NCBI GenBank assembly: GCA_003555145.1
Contig: PWID01000249.1
Span: 1-41,352, forward strand
DNA length: 41,352 nucleotides
Reading direction: 5' to 3'
DNA from: Balneolia bacterium
Lineage (GTDB): Bacteria; Bacteroidota; Rhodothermia; Balneolales; Cyclonatronaceae
A program made the translations under genes and the position numbers. Position 1 is the first letter of the stretch; each line of letters begins with the position of its first letter. Shown piece by piece: positions 28,955 through 41,352 of this stretch. The notes beneath the pieces are model-generated. The model saw only the letters and a program-made list of their open reading frames with translations. It was not told the DNA's origin and did no database searches.

Positions 28955-30394
28955 TTATCTCCGGAATAACCGCGCAATTGATGAACTAAGGCTGAAAATC
29001 AGCAGTCCCGTCAGGGTGTACCATGGCCAGGCCAGCTGTGTGCCAAAGATGATGAGCGTCATGGCACTTACGCATATAAACATTCCTGTAATGGCCTCCC
29101 GCTGATTAATCCGGCTGAAAATAGCCATCACAAACGCTCCGAGAAGTGCTCCGTATGTGAAGCCTGCGATACCGAGGCCAAGCTCGACAATGGGATTATC
29201 GGTATCGGTAAACATGGAAGCAAACAGTATAAATACGGCTGTCCAGAAAAGCATCATGTAGCGGGAAATCTTCATGGCGTCCGGGCGTCGCGCCAGTTTA
29301 GGGAACAAGTCGAAAAAGGTGGAAGACGAAAGAGCTGAAAGCGAGCTGCTAAGCGTGCTCATTGCTGCGGCAAACAGGGCTGCAACAAATAATCCGGTAG
29401 TGCCTACGGGCATTTCGGCCACCACAAAAGAAAGTATAATCTCATCAGGATTATTAAGCCCCAGTTCGGCTATGGTCATTCCCTGATAGAACAGGTAAAT
29501 TACGATTCCAGCCAGCAGAAAAAGGGCAAACTGGATGAATACGAGGAATCCGCTGCTTACCAGCGCTTTCCGTGCGGTTTTGAGGTCGCCACATGCCATA
29601 AGCCGCTGCACGATGAGGTAATCTGTTCCGTGTGATGCCATGCTCAAGAAGGTGCCTCCGATTACGGCCCCGATCAGGTTGTAAGGAGTGAAGAATACAT
29701 CCGAGAATGATGCAGGCAGTTGAATCCAGCTGAGCTTATTCTCCTGCTGAAGCAGTTCCACGCCCGCTCCCCCGGAAAGCAGACCGGCCGTGTACCAAAC
29801 TATAAAAACGGCGCAGAGCGTGTATACGAACAGCTGGAGTACGTCAATCCAGATTACAGATCGGAGGCCGCCGTAATAGGTATAGGCCAGCGTGAGAAAA
29901 CCAATGAGTGCTATGGCAACCGGATAATCCAGCCCGGTGATAATTTTAAGAGGTATTGCCGCTGCGAACAGCCGAATGCCGTCGGCAAGAAGCCGGGTAA
30001 CCAGAAATACGGCAGAGGAGAGTCTTCTGAAAGTTATACCAAACCGGTTTTCGAAAAGAGCGTAGGGCGTAACCAAATCACCCTTGAAATAGGAGGGGAG
30101 AATAAGCCAGGCCACCAGAATCCGGCCGATGATGTACCCTATTACAATCTGAAGGAAGACCAGGCTGCCGCCATAAGCTACAGCTGGGATAGAGATTACC
30201 GTAAGCAGACTGGTTTCGGTGGCTACGATAGAAAAAGAAGCCGCCCACCACGGAACTTTACCTTCTGTTCGGAAGTAGGTTTTTGCATCACTGGGTTTTC
30301 CGCCAGCATATATACCTATTACAACGCAAAGCAGCAGGTAGAAAAATACGATGGCCCAGTCGGTTGCGCTGAGTGCGGTCAGGTTGGAAAGCAT
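28955..30394 (-). CDS. Sodium:solute symporter family protein
   Basis: 479 aa, multi-TM SSF fold; 'YYGGLRSVIWIDVLQLFVY', 'MASHGTDYLIVQRLMACGDLKTARKALVSSG'. Confidence 0.93.
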   Translation of the reverse strand: MLSNLTALSATDWAIVFFYLLLCVVIGIYAGGKPSDAKTYFRTEGKVPWWAASFSIVATETSLLTVISIPAVAYGGSLVFLQIVIGYIIGRILVAWLILPSYFKGDLVTPYALFENRFGITFRRLSSAVFLVTRLLADGIRLFAAAIPLKIITGLDYPVAIALIGFLTLAYTYYGGLRSVIWIDVLQLFVYTLCAVFIVWYTAGLLSGGAGVELLQQENKLSWIQLPASFSDVFFTPYNLIGAVIGGTFLSMASHGTDYLIVQRLMACGDLKTARKALVSSGFLVFIQFALFLLAGIVIYLFYQGMTIAELGLNNPDEIILSFVVAEMPVGTTGLFVAALFAAAMSTLSSSLSALSSSTFFDLFPKLARRPDAMKISRYMMLFWTAVFILFASMFTDTDNPIVELGLGIAGFTYGALLGAFVMAIFSRINQREAITGMFICVSAMTLIIFGTQLAWPWYTLTGLLIFSLSSSIARLFRR

Positions 30395-30441
30395 TTAAAC
30401 GGGTTCAGGTAATGCGGAAGAATTAAGCCTTTATTTAAAGC

Positions 30442-30831
30442 TTAGATTTCTTCGTCTTCCTCATCGTTATCGTCGAAGTCCGTATCGAGATTGCTGAGGT
30501 ATTCGATCGCGTCTTCCAGTTTGTCGACAATCACAAATGAGCCGGTGAGCTTGGAAATTTCGAGGAGTTTTGAGACCCGTGGATGGAGCTCGCAAAGTAC
30601 GAGCACACGGTCGGTGTCGCGGTACAGGCGGTGGGCCAGAAGTAACGAGCTTAATCCGCTTGAATCGGCAAATTCCACGTGTTCAAGATTCATAATGAGT
30701 CCACCGGTTTCAATTGCGTTTCCAAGCACTATAAGATTACTCTTAAATTCGGGGGAAACGGTAGAATCGAGTTTTGCCGTGCCGGGAGTGATTACGGCAT
30801 AATGGTCGGTTTGCTGAATATCGAGTTTCAT
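30442..30831 (-). CDS. STAS-domain protein (anti-sigma factor antagonist-like)
   Basis: 129 aa; 'LIMNLEHVEFADSSGLSSLLLAHRLYRD' phosphoserine-loop motif; acidic C-terminal tail. Confidence 0.9.
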   Translation of the reverse strand: MKLDIQQTDHYAVITPGTAKLDSTVSPEFKSNLIVLGNAIETGGLIMNLEHVEFADSSGLSSLLLAHRLYRDTDRVLVLCELHPRVSKLLEISKLTGSFVIVDKLEDAIEYLSNLDTDFDDNDEEDEEI

Positions 30832-30926
30832 ATATCTGGAAATCTGTTTTACACCGGGGTTAACTATGGCAGGTTTTAAAAGAAACCTGACTTAAAGTGA
30901 TGTTTAGACTGCCCAACGATAGCATT

Positions 30927-34177
<3,251 letters not shown>

Positions 34178-34413
34178 AAAAACCTGAAATTATTGTAGTA
34201 AAGATGTGTTCGATTGTTAAAGCCGGAAGGCGTTAATAACCGGCCGTATGATAGGATTAATATAATAATGATGAACCGGAATCACTCATTACAAATTAGA
34301 TTATTCGGATACCTATATTTTTTTACAGATTACAGCCATAAACTGATTACCTTTTCAAATTAAGAGCGTAAGCCAGCTTTTAATTAATAATCACAGGCCG
34401 AAAAGTCAATTTT

Positions 34414-35832
34414 GTGAAGCTGCCGGTAGTATCATCCTTTTACCGAAAACTAGGAGCCATGTCTATGGCCCGTTATGCCAGCATTGGAGCAGCGCTGGTA
34501 GTATCTATGGTGCTTACCCGAATCCTCGACCAGGATGTTTTTGGTGCATATCGTAAGGTGTGGCTGGTATATGCCATTGTTGGCCCCGCTTTTGTAAACG
34601 CCATTGCCAGTACGCTTTATTACAGGGGCAGGGCAGGCGAACAGGATGTAGCCATAACCGTCAATTTGTGTCTTGGTGCAGTTTACGGCTTGATAACAGG
34701 CCTGCTCGGACTGGCTTTTGCCGGTTTTTGGGCATCAGCTCTTAACATTCCGGAGTTTACGGATGCCTTCCGGATGTTTTCACCCTACATGGCGCTGGCC
34801 GTATTTGCGGGTATTGCGGAGCCGCTGTTTATCCCCCTTCAGCGGAAAAAGTGGCTGGTCAGCTACAGCGTGGGCTACAATATTATCGAGTTCTGTCTGA
34901 TTGTAGTTCCATTTGCCATGGGGCTTCCGATAGCGCAAATTCTGCTGATAATGGCTATTGGTCCGGCAATCCGTTCGTTAATTGTGCTTTATGTTTCCAT
35001 TAGTTCAATCAGCAGTTTTCCAGGATGGAAATCGCTTAAAGCCGAGCTTCCCGTATCTTTTCGGTACGCGTGGGGTATTTTTATTCTGTCGGCCGTTTCT
35101 ATGGCAACGGTCTATACCGATAAATGGGTGGTTGGTATATTTTTTGAAAGCGACCGGATTTATGCCATTTACGAAATCGGTGCCAAGAAAATTCCGTTTG
35201 TAATTGCGCTCACATCGGCAGTTAGCGCCGCGCTTGTTTCGGAATATGCAGCACAGCTTAAGACGGGCTCTTTTTCGGGTATTGTTGCAGAAGCCAGAAA
35301 AGCTAGTACGAGACTATCGTTTCTGATCGTGCCGGGCCTGTGCTTTCTCTTCATTTTTGCTGAGGAAATGCTGTATATACTTTTTGGTGGTTACGCAGAG
35401 TCTGCGCCCATATTCCGTATTTACCTGTTAACCGTTTTGTCTCAGCTCGTCTTTCCGCAAAGCATTCTTCTAGGTATAGGCCGGAGTGACGTAAATGCCC
35501 GTTATGGCGTTGCAGAGCTTCTTTTTAACCTCGTATTCAGTATTCTTCTGGTGATGTGGATCGGTTTGATCGGACCTGCTATTGCCACTTTTTTCGGTCA
35601 TGCGTTTTTTACGTTTTTGCTGTTTCTCTATTGTCGCCGCCATTATGGTATAGAGATCCGGTCTATGATTCCGACCCGTGAGATAGCTTCTCTGCTTTGG
35701 ATGTTGCCCCTTATTGCAGCCGCAGGTGCCGGGTTGAAATATGGACTTTCGCTAAGCTGGCCCGGCTTCGCGGTTGCTGCTCTGCTAACCACCGGCTTAA
35801 GCTTGTACGGGGTGAAGCGTGTAAAGGGGTAG
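34414..35832 (+). CDS. Polysaccharide biosynthesis/flippase (Wzx/MATE-like) protein
   Basis: 472 aa (GTG start), polytopic; 'YASIGAALVVSMVLTRILDQDVFGAYRKVWLVY' typical flippase N-terminus. Confidence 0.87.
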   Translation: MKLPVVSSFYRKLGAMSMARYASIGAALVVSMVLTRILDQDVFGAYRKVWLVYAIVGPAFVNAIASTLYYRGRAGEQDVAITVNLCLGAVYGLITGLLGLAFAGFWASALNIPEFTDAFRMFSPYMALAVFAGIAEPLFIPLQRKKWLVSYSVGYNIIEFCLIVVPFAMGLPIAQILLIMAIGPAIRSLIVLYVSISSISSFPGWKSLKAELPVSFRYAWGIFILSAVSMATVYTDKWVVGIFFESDRIYAIYEIGAKKIPFVIALTSAVSAALVSEYAAQLKTGSFSGIVAEARKASTRLSFLIVPGLCFLFIFAEEMLYILFGGYAESAPIFRIYLLTVLSQLVFPQSILLGIGRSDVNARYGVAELLFNLVFSILLVMWIGLIGPAIATFFGHAFFTFLLFLYCRRHYGIEIRSMIPTREIASLLWMLPLIAAAGAGLKYGLSLSWPGFAVAALLTTGLSLYGVKRVKG

Positions 35833-35930
35833 GATAAGTTAATACTCATAACTATGCGCCTAAGCTGTTATTTTATAATTTGTTTTGTATAATAAAACAA
35901 GGCAGTAATTATCATCAGAACAGCATTGCC

Positions 35931-36632
35931 ATGTTTACTTCACTCAAAGAAGGTCTGGAACAGATTGCTTTTCCCTCCACTTGTATTGGCTGCGGTGATG
36001 TGCTTGCCGGCCGGGAAAATCTATTGTGCGAACCCTGTATCGAAACCCGATTCGATGATCCTAATCCTGCTAATAACGCTACCTGCGGGGGGCTGATTCT
36101 CCCCGATGAAGTTACCTTCCAGGACTCGATGTGGCTGTATGATAAGGATAGCGTGCTTCAAACAATTATGCGGATGCTAAAGTATGAGGGGATGTCCGAA
36201 ACCGGCGTGTTTCTGGGCAGGGTTGCGGCCGAAAGAATTCTCATCAGACATATCGGCAAGCGAATACCTGATAAAACTGATGCCGTTTTACTGCCGGTGC
36301 CTATCCACAAAAGGCGAAAGATAAAGCGCGGTTACAATCAGGCCAGGATGATTGCGGATGGTATTGCCGATTTGCTGCATATACCGGTTCTTCCAAACGA
36401 TGCGGTAGTAAGGGTGAAACATACCGTTACCCAAACCAAGTTCAATTTCGATAAACGCATGCATAATCTTAAAGAGGCATTCGAACTCAGACGCCCGGAA
36501 CTCATAAAAGGGCGGCATGTAATTATAATCGATGATGTATTCACGACCGGATCAACATGTTTCACCCTGTCGGCAGTTATAGCTCCTGCTGCCCCCGCCT
36601 CGGTTGGAATATTTACCATAGGAATGGCATAG
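35931..36632 (+). CDS. comF: ComF-family phosphoribosyltransferase-like protein
   Basis: ATG at 35931 preferred over the TTG at 35880; zinc finger 'CIGCGDVLAGRENLLCEPC', 'KRRKIKRGYNQARMIADGIA', PRPP motif 'VIIIDDVFTTGST'. Confidence 0.9.
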   Translation: MFTSLKEGLEQIAFPSTCIGCGDVLAGRENLLCEPCIETRFDDPNPANNATCGGLILPDEVTFQDSMWLYDKDSVLQTIMRMLKYEGMSETGVFLGRVAAERILIRHIGKRIPDKTDAVLLPVPIHKRRKIKRGYNQARMIADGIADLLHIPVLPNDAVVRVKHTVTQTKFNFDKRMHNLKEAFELRRPELIKGRHVIIIDDVFTTGSTCFTLSAVIAPAAPASVGIFTIGMA

Positions 36633-36685
36633 TATGATAAACGGCTCAGGTTTCCATTTTAAGGGAATTCAGCGTACTTTCTGCA

Positions 36686-37357
36686 ATGCTCAACAAACAA
36701 AAAACGAATCTTCATGAATTTCCCTACCTGGACACGCCAGCTGGTATCATTACTCCTAAAGGGCACGTGTTTAAAACAACCGAAACGCTGTTAAAGAAGC
36801 ATGCAGGTCCGCTTTTTGAAAAGTATCCGTTAAGCAGCATGCTGCAAAAAGCAACCACCTGGATTGAAAGTACCGATGGCCTCGGAATTGTTATATCCCT
36901 GATTTTTTTACTGCTTTTCGACTGGCCGGTTGCCGTATTTTTAAGTCTGATAGTGTCGCTTTTCTGGCATTTCGGTAAAAGTGCTCTGGCTGGTCCGGCA
37001 CTTGACGGTATAATTCGTTTGCTTCAGTACGACATAGTGCAGTTCCTGGTGGCTGTAGCACCTCTCTCATGGTTTGGTATGGAAGGCATGTATGGACATC
37101 TGATTAGCGGCATACTGCTTTTTGTAGTCTTTAAGTTTGGATTAATAAGGTCGTTGGCGGGTAAGTTTGGTCCTGATGAAACACGAGCGGGAAAGCCGGG
37201 GTTAAATGATAAAGTGCTTAACCTGTTGATTACACGTTATGCAATCCGGGAGGGCATCACCCTGCCTAATATCCGGCAAATGGAATCTGAAATTATGCAG
37301 GCCATGCAAAAAAGCGAAACACAGCGAAATGCATGGCGCAGAAAAAAAATAAAATGA
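36686..37357 (+). CDS. Hypothetical polytopic membrane protein
   Basis: 223-aa ORF with several hydrophobic segments, collinear with its neighbours, overlaps the next gene by ATGA; no family recognised. Confidence 0.75.
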   Translation: MLNKQKTNLHEFPYLDTPAGIITPKGHVFKTTETLLKKHAGPLFEKYPLSSMLQKATTWIESTDGLGIVISLIFLLLFDWPVAVFLSLIVSLFWHFGKSALAGPALDGIIRLLQYDIVQFLVAVAPLSWFGMEGMYGHLISGILLFVVFKFGLIRSLAGKFGPDETRAGKPGLNDKVLNLLITRYAIREGITLPNIRQMESEIMQAMQKSETQRNAWRRKKIK

Positions 37358-37968
37358 AAAATATGCAGATACGAATCGCTCAGCTTTTGGGCGCAGTTTT
37401 AATCATGTTCGCTGCCGGTGCCTGTTCTTCGAGCGGATGGCTCGTAGATGACGTGCGCCTTCAGTCTAAATCCATTTTTCTGAGCGAGGCCGCCGACAGC
37501 GTATACAACTTAGACGAGCGGATTATGCTCGAATCTATACGTGCAGAACTAAAAGGCGGTGTGGCCGATTCGTTGGCAGCAAGCGCGATGCAGCGGGTTG
37601 TATCAGTCTTTTTTGGCGAGGATGATCCGGAGGTAACGTTGGCCGAAACACTGGAAGAAGCCGATATCGAGTTTCGTGTAGAAGAAATTTCCATTCGTCG
37701 TATCCGAACCCTTAATGTGGTCCACCCTGGACCAGTATTCAGGATACGGGTGCATGTTAGCGGATATGAAGGTGGCGAAAAAGTTTTTGATCAACGGCAT
37801 TCGCTAGACAGTAATCTGGCCGTGAAAGCTGCGGAAGGTGCCCGGTTTTACGTGCCAGATGAAGAAGAGCGAGAAGACGAGGAGCTACAGCGTATAACCA
37901 TTTATCCCACTCTTCGCTCCGTTTTTGGCCATATTTGGCAGGATATTCTGGATGTGGATTGGCGCTGA
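37354..37968 (+). CDS. Hypothetical lipoprotein
   Basis: ORF track opens at 37333; ATG at 37354 overlaps the previous stop (ATGA) and yields the signal peptide 'MKNMQIRIAQLLGAVLIMFAAGACSSS' with lipobox. Confidence 0.78.
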   Translation: MKNMQIRIAQLLGAVLIMFAAGACSSSGWLVDDVRLQSKSIFLSEAADSVYNLDERIMLESIRAELKGGVADSLAASAMQRVVSVFFGEDDPEVTLAETLEEADIEFRVEEISIRRIRTLNVVHPGPVFRIRVHVSGYEGGEKVFDQRHSLDSNLAVKAAEGARFYVPDEEEREDEELQRITIYPTLRSVFGHIWQDILDVDWR

Positions 37969-38035
37969 ATCTTATCCTGAGGAATGCACAGGGGCGGGAT
38001 AAGGTTTAGCTGAATACAGTATTGAAAAGTTGCGT

Positions 38036-38055
38036 ATTTTGTAAAATTACAAAAT
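38036..38055. promoter_or_regulatory. Palindromic candidate CRP/FNR-superfamily operator
   Basis: ATTTTGTAA-AA-TTACAAAAT, 9-bp arms; contains TTG-N8-CAA; about 90 bp upstream of menG. Confidence 0.45.
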
Positions 38056-38146
38056 TGAAGCGCAGAAAATAATCCAACTTAAGTTTAATTACACGTTAGC
38101 CGGAAGCAGCTGTGCTGAGGGGTATCCGGCGGTCTACAAAATATTT

Positions 38147-38836
38147 ATGAGCGAAAAAGTAAAGCAGATGTTCGGCTCTATTGCCGGCAAATACGATTTG
38201 ATAAACACGGTTTTATCTTTTGGAATCCACCATAGATGGAGAAAAAAAGCGGTGAAGCTAAGTGGAGCGGGTAAAGGCCATCATGTGCTGGATTGTGCTA
38301 CCGGAACGGGCGACTTCGCGATCAGTTTTAAAAAAGCAGTAGGGCCTGAGGGTTTCGTGCTTGGAACCGATTTCTCGGCGCCCATGATTGAGCCGGCACC
38401 GGGAAAGGCCAGTAAGAAAGGTCTGGATATACAGTTTGAAGTAGCAGACGCAATGGATTTACCTTACGAAGACGACCGTTTCGATATTTCCAGCATCGCG
38501 TTCGGAATCAGGAATGTGGATGATCCCCTTGTATCGCTGAAGGAACTCGCCCGGGTTGTGAAACCTGGTGGCAAAGTGATTGTGCTGGAGTTTGGCCAGC
38601 CGTACGGACTTATGAAAATGCCGTTCAAGCTCTATTCAAAATATATTATGCCGACCATCGGCGGGCTGCTAAGCGGTAATAAGGAAGCTTATGAGTATCT
38701 GCCCGAAACAAGTGCCAAATTTCCGGCCGGCGAAAAATTTACGGATTTAATGAAAGAAACCGGCTCATTCGCCAAGCAGGAGTATCACACACTTCAAAGT
38801 GGTGTGGCATATATCTATGTGGGCACAGTATCCTGA
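38147..38836 (+). CDS. ubiE: Demethylmenaquinone methyltransferase (UbiE/MenG)
   Basis: 229 aa; 'VKQMFGSIAGKYDLINTVLSFGIHHRWRKKAV', 'VLDCATGTGDFAI', 'FDISSIAFGIRNVDDPLVSLKELARVVKPGG'. Confidence 0.95.
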   Translation: MSEKVKQMFGSIAGKYDLINTVLSFGIHHRWRKKAVKLSGAGKGHHVLDCATGTGDFAISFKKAVGPEGFVLGTDFSAPMIEPAPGKASKKGLDIQFEVADAMDLPYEDDRFDISSIAFGIRNVDDPLVSLKELARVVKPGGKVIVLEFGQPYGLMKMPFKLYSKYIMPTIGGLLSGNKEAYEYLPETSAKFPAGEKFTDLMKETGSFAKQEYHTLQSGVAYIYVGTVS

Positions 38837-38937
38837 GCCGGCTTGTAAGCCATTGGAATAAAAGATATTATTTACTGATATTGGGTTTCGCTGAGAACTG
38901 ATATCAATTCATTACACTAATAGCAGACATACCGAAT

Positions 38938-39381
38938 ATGTTGATGACTATCGAAGAAATTAAAGCTGTGATTCCACACAGATATCCATTCCTGCTTGTA
39001 GACCGGGTTCTGGAGATGGATGAAAAGAAAATTATTGCCATTAAAAACGTAACAGGTAATGAAGAGTTTTTTAACGGACACTTCCCTGGCAAGCCGTTGA
39101 TGCCAGGGGTTCTTCAGGTTGAGGCTATGGCTCAGGCCGGATGTATACTTTTTCTGAAAATGCTTGCCGAAGATCCGGAAAACACGACTATCGTGTTCTC
39201 TACAATTAACAAGGCAAAATTCAGACGACCGGTAGTACCGGGAGATCAGCTGCATATGGAGGTCGAAATCGTATCGATCAGGCGCCAGTTTGCCACGCTT
39301 AAAGGCCGGGCAACCGTAGATGGTAAAGTCGCTTGCGAACTCGATGCGACTGCTGCATTTGTTCCATCCGATTCGATATGA
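38938..39381 (+). CDS. fabZ: 3-hydroxyacyl-ACP dehydratase FabZ
   Basis: 147 aa; '[17 protein letters not shown]', '[25 protein letters not shown]', '[14 protein letters not shown]'. Confidence 0.95.
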   Translation: MLMTIEEIKAVIPHRYPFLLVDRVLEMDEKKIIAIKNVTGNEEFFNGHFPGKPLMPGVLQVEAMAQAGCILFLKMLAEDPENTTIVFSTINKAKFRRPVVPGDQLHMEVEIVSIRRQFATLKGRATVDGKVACELDATAAFVPSDSI

Positions 39382-40226
39382 GTACCGAGCTGAACGGTGG
39401 TAAGAAAAAACCGAATTCATTCAACGCGTCGAAGGTAACCACCCAGACGGTTGTGGATATGAAGTTCCGGGGTGAAGCTATTAGTATGCTCACGGCCTAC
39501 GATTATACCATGGCTAAGCTCGTGGATGCTGCTAATGTTGATATTATTCTGGTGGGCGATTCTGCCAGTAACGTAATGGCCGGAAATGAAACAACCCTGC
39601 CAATGACGCTCGACCACATGATCTACCACACTTCCTGCGTGGTTAAAGGCGTTGATCGCGCCCTTGTGGTTGCCGATCTGCCTTTTATGAGCTATCAGGT
39701 TACGACCAAAGAGGCGCTTATAAGCGCGGGGCGTATGATGAAAGAGGCCGGTGCCCATGCCATTAAGGTGGAGGGCGGCGCACCTATAGTTGATACTGTT
39801 AAACGTATTGTAGACGCCGGTATTCCTGTTATGGGTCACCTTGGTCTTACGCCACAGAGTATTTATAAATTCGGAACGTATAAAGTACGTGCAACGGAAG
39901 ATCTGGAAGCCGAACAGCTCATGAGCGATGCGATTCGCCTTCAGGAAGCAGGTTGTTTTGGACTTGTGCTGGAAAAAATTCCATCCAAATTATCAAAAAA
40001 AGTTACGGAAGAGCTCGATATCCCAACTATTGGAATAGGAGCCGGGCCTCATTGTGACGGGCAGGTTCTCGTGCTTCATGATATGCTTGGCCTCAACAAA
40101 GACTTCCACCCCAGATTCCTGAGACGATATGCCGATCTGCACACCGATATAGTTAATGCGGTTGGAAATTATGTTAAAGACGTAAAATCAAGAGACTTTC
40201 CGAACGATCAGGAACAGTATAATTAA
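39378..40226 (+). CDS. panB: 3-methyl-2-oxobutanoate hydroxymethyltransferase
   Basis: ATG at 39378 overlaps the fabZ stop (ATGA); '[33 protein letters not shown]', '[22 protein letters not shown]', '[25 protein letters not shown]'. Confidence 0.95.
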   Translation: MSTELNGGKKKPNSFNASKVTTQTVVDMKFRGEAISMLTAYDYTMAKLVDAANVDIILVGDSASNVMAGNETTLPMTLDHMIYHTSCVVKGVDRALVVADLPFMSYQVTTKEALISAGRMMKEAGAHAIKVEGGAPIVDTVKRIVDAGIPVMGHLGLTPQSIYKFGTYKVRATEDLEAEQLMSDAIRLQEAGCFGLVLEKIPSKLSKKVTEELDIPTIGIGAGPHCDGQVLVLHDMLGLNKDFHPRFLRRYADLHTDIVNAVGNYVKDVKSRDFPNDQEQYN

Positions 40227-40247
40227 AGTGAAAGGCTGGCAGACCGA

Positions 40248-41015
40248 ATGAGTAAAAGCAAAGAAAACAGACTGATTTTGGTCTGTAACGACGACGGTAT
40301 TTTTTCAAAAGGAATTAGGGCACTTGTAGAAGTTGCCCAGCGGTTTGGTGATGTGGTAGTAGTTGCCCCCGATCGCCAGCAGAGCGCCGTAGGGCATTCC
40401 ATCACCATAATGGACCCCCTGAGGGCACAGGCATTTGAGATGAAAAACGGCATGACCGGCATGGCCGTTAACGGAACCCCGGCCGATTGTGTGAAGCTTG
40501 CCACAGATCAGCTGCTGGACCGTAAACCCGATTTAGTTTTGAGCGGCATCAACCATGGCTCGAACGCTGGTATTAACATCATCTATTCGGGTACGGTTAG
40601 TGCTGCAACGGAAGGCACTATTTTAGGCTACCCTTCGATTGCGGTAAGCTGTATGGATTTTAATGAAGAGGCCGACATGAGCGGAGCTCAGGAAGCGGCC
40701 GCCCGGGCTGTTCAGTTTGTGTTTGATAACGGCCTTCCGAAAGGTATAACCCTTAATGTGAACGCTCCTGCAGGACCGTTTAAGGGCATCAAATGGACAC
40801 GGCAGGGAGACTCTCGCTATACCGATGAGTACATCCCCAGAAAAGACCCTATGAACAAGCCCTATTACTGGATTACCGGTCGGCTCGAAATTTTGGATGA
40901 AGGCCCCGATGTGGATGTAAACGTTCTTAAAGACGGCTTTGCTTCGGTAACGCCCATACAGTACGACCTTACCGCCTACCGGGTTTTTAAGGCTATGTCG
41001 GAAATGGAGCTATAG
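40248..41015 (+). CDS. surE: 5'/3'-nucleotidase SurE
   Basis: 255 aa; 'LILVCNDDGIFSKGIRALVE', 'VVAPDRQQSAVGHSIT', 'VLSGINHGSNAGINIIYSGTVSAATEG'. Confidence 0.95.
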   Translation: MSKSKENRLILVCNDDGIFSKGIRALVEVAQRFGDVVVVAPDRQQSAVGHSITIMDPLRAQAFEMKNGMTGMAVNGTPADCVKLATDQLLDRKPDLVLSGINHGSNAGINIIYSGTVSAATEGTILGYPSIAVSCMDFNEEADMSGAQEAAARAVQFVFDNGLPKGITLNVNAPAGPFKGIKWTRQGDSRYTDEYIPRKDPMNKPYYWITGRLEILDEGPDVDVNVLKDGFASVTPIQYDLTAYRVFKAMSEMEL

Positions 41016-41128
41016 GTTGGCCTCCTGGCGTTAACACCCCTGCCAGATTTAATTATAAAAACGGGGATTTTGCTCCATAAATGCGATATTGACTTATCAT
41101 TCAATTTTTTTCAATAAAGAGTATATTC

Positions 41129-41352
41129 ATGTCAGGGCAAATTATTAAAGCAATTCTGTTATTACTCCTCGGGGTTTCAGCTTCCGTAAACACGCTTCAG
41201 GCCCAGAACCAGCAAATAGGCGGTGATCTTCAGGGCGAACCGCTGCTGGAATACCTGAGAGCAAACTACACCCCAAATTCCACGCTGGGATACAATACCG
41301 CAAGAGATCGGATGTACACCATTCTGGATAACTTCGACGGCATGGTGGTTTG
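41129..41352 (+). CDS. Secreted protein, 5' fragment, possibly endonuclease I family
   Basis: ATG at 41129; signal peptide 'IIKAILLLLLGVSASVNTLQAQ', then 'TLGYNTARDRMYTILDNFDGMVV'; runs off the window edge. Confidence 0.55.
   Translation, partial: MSGQIIKAILLLLLGVSASVNTLQAQNQQIGGDLQGEPLLEYLRANYTPNSTLGYNTARDRMYTILDNFDGMVV

Noticed and set aside
29720-30412. 230-aa plus-strand ORF
   Set aside because: Entirely antisense to the clear SSF symporter gene; low-complexity, biased composition with no recognisable domain
30870-30889. CAGGTTT-TAAAAG-AAACCTG hairpin between ligA and the STAS gene
   Set aside because: Seven-bp stem without a T-tract in the transcribed direction; insufficient to call a terminator

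Overview
The window is a chromosomal segment of about 41 kb whose gene content looks like the Rhodothermota/Balneolota/Bacteroidota lineage (taxonomy is an inference from protein style). Its centrepiece is a compact, same-strand operon (about 6904-19555). It encodes a complete Alternative Complex III (pentaheme ActA, ActB, ActC, ActD, monoheme ActE, ActF), a small single-TM protein of unknown function, a Sco-family copper chaperone, and an A2-type caa3 cytochrome oxidase (subunit II with fused cytochrome c, then subunits I, III and IV). Heme A synthase (ctaA, inverted) and heme O synthase (ctaB) follow. Left of the operon are an M23 peptidase with an HxC motif in place of HxH, and a two-gene RND efflux unit whose permease has Asn at two positions of the canonical proton relay. 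Right of it are mainly housekeeping genes: a UPF0173-type hydrolase, Sua5/YrdC, an HD hydrolase, mtnA, xerD, pgpH-like 7TM-HD, a sodium:solute symporter, a STAS protein, ligA, a RodZ-like protein, a flippase, comF, an overlapping pair of unknown membrane/lipoprotein genes, menG/ubiE, fabZ, panB, surE and a truncated gene at the edge. I found no tRNA, rRNA, CRISPR array, prophage or intact transposon. The best candidates for undescribed biology are the orphan small membrane protein between actF and sco, the variant RND proton relay, the overlapping unknown pair at 36686-37968, and a CRP/FNR-spaced palindrome upstream of the menaquinone methyltransferase.
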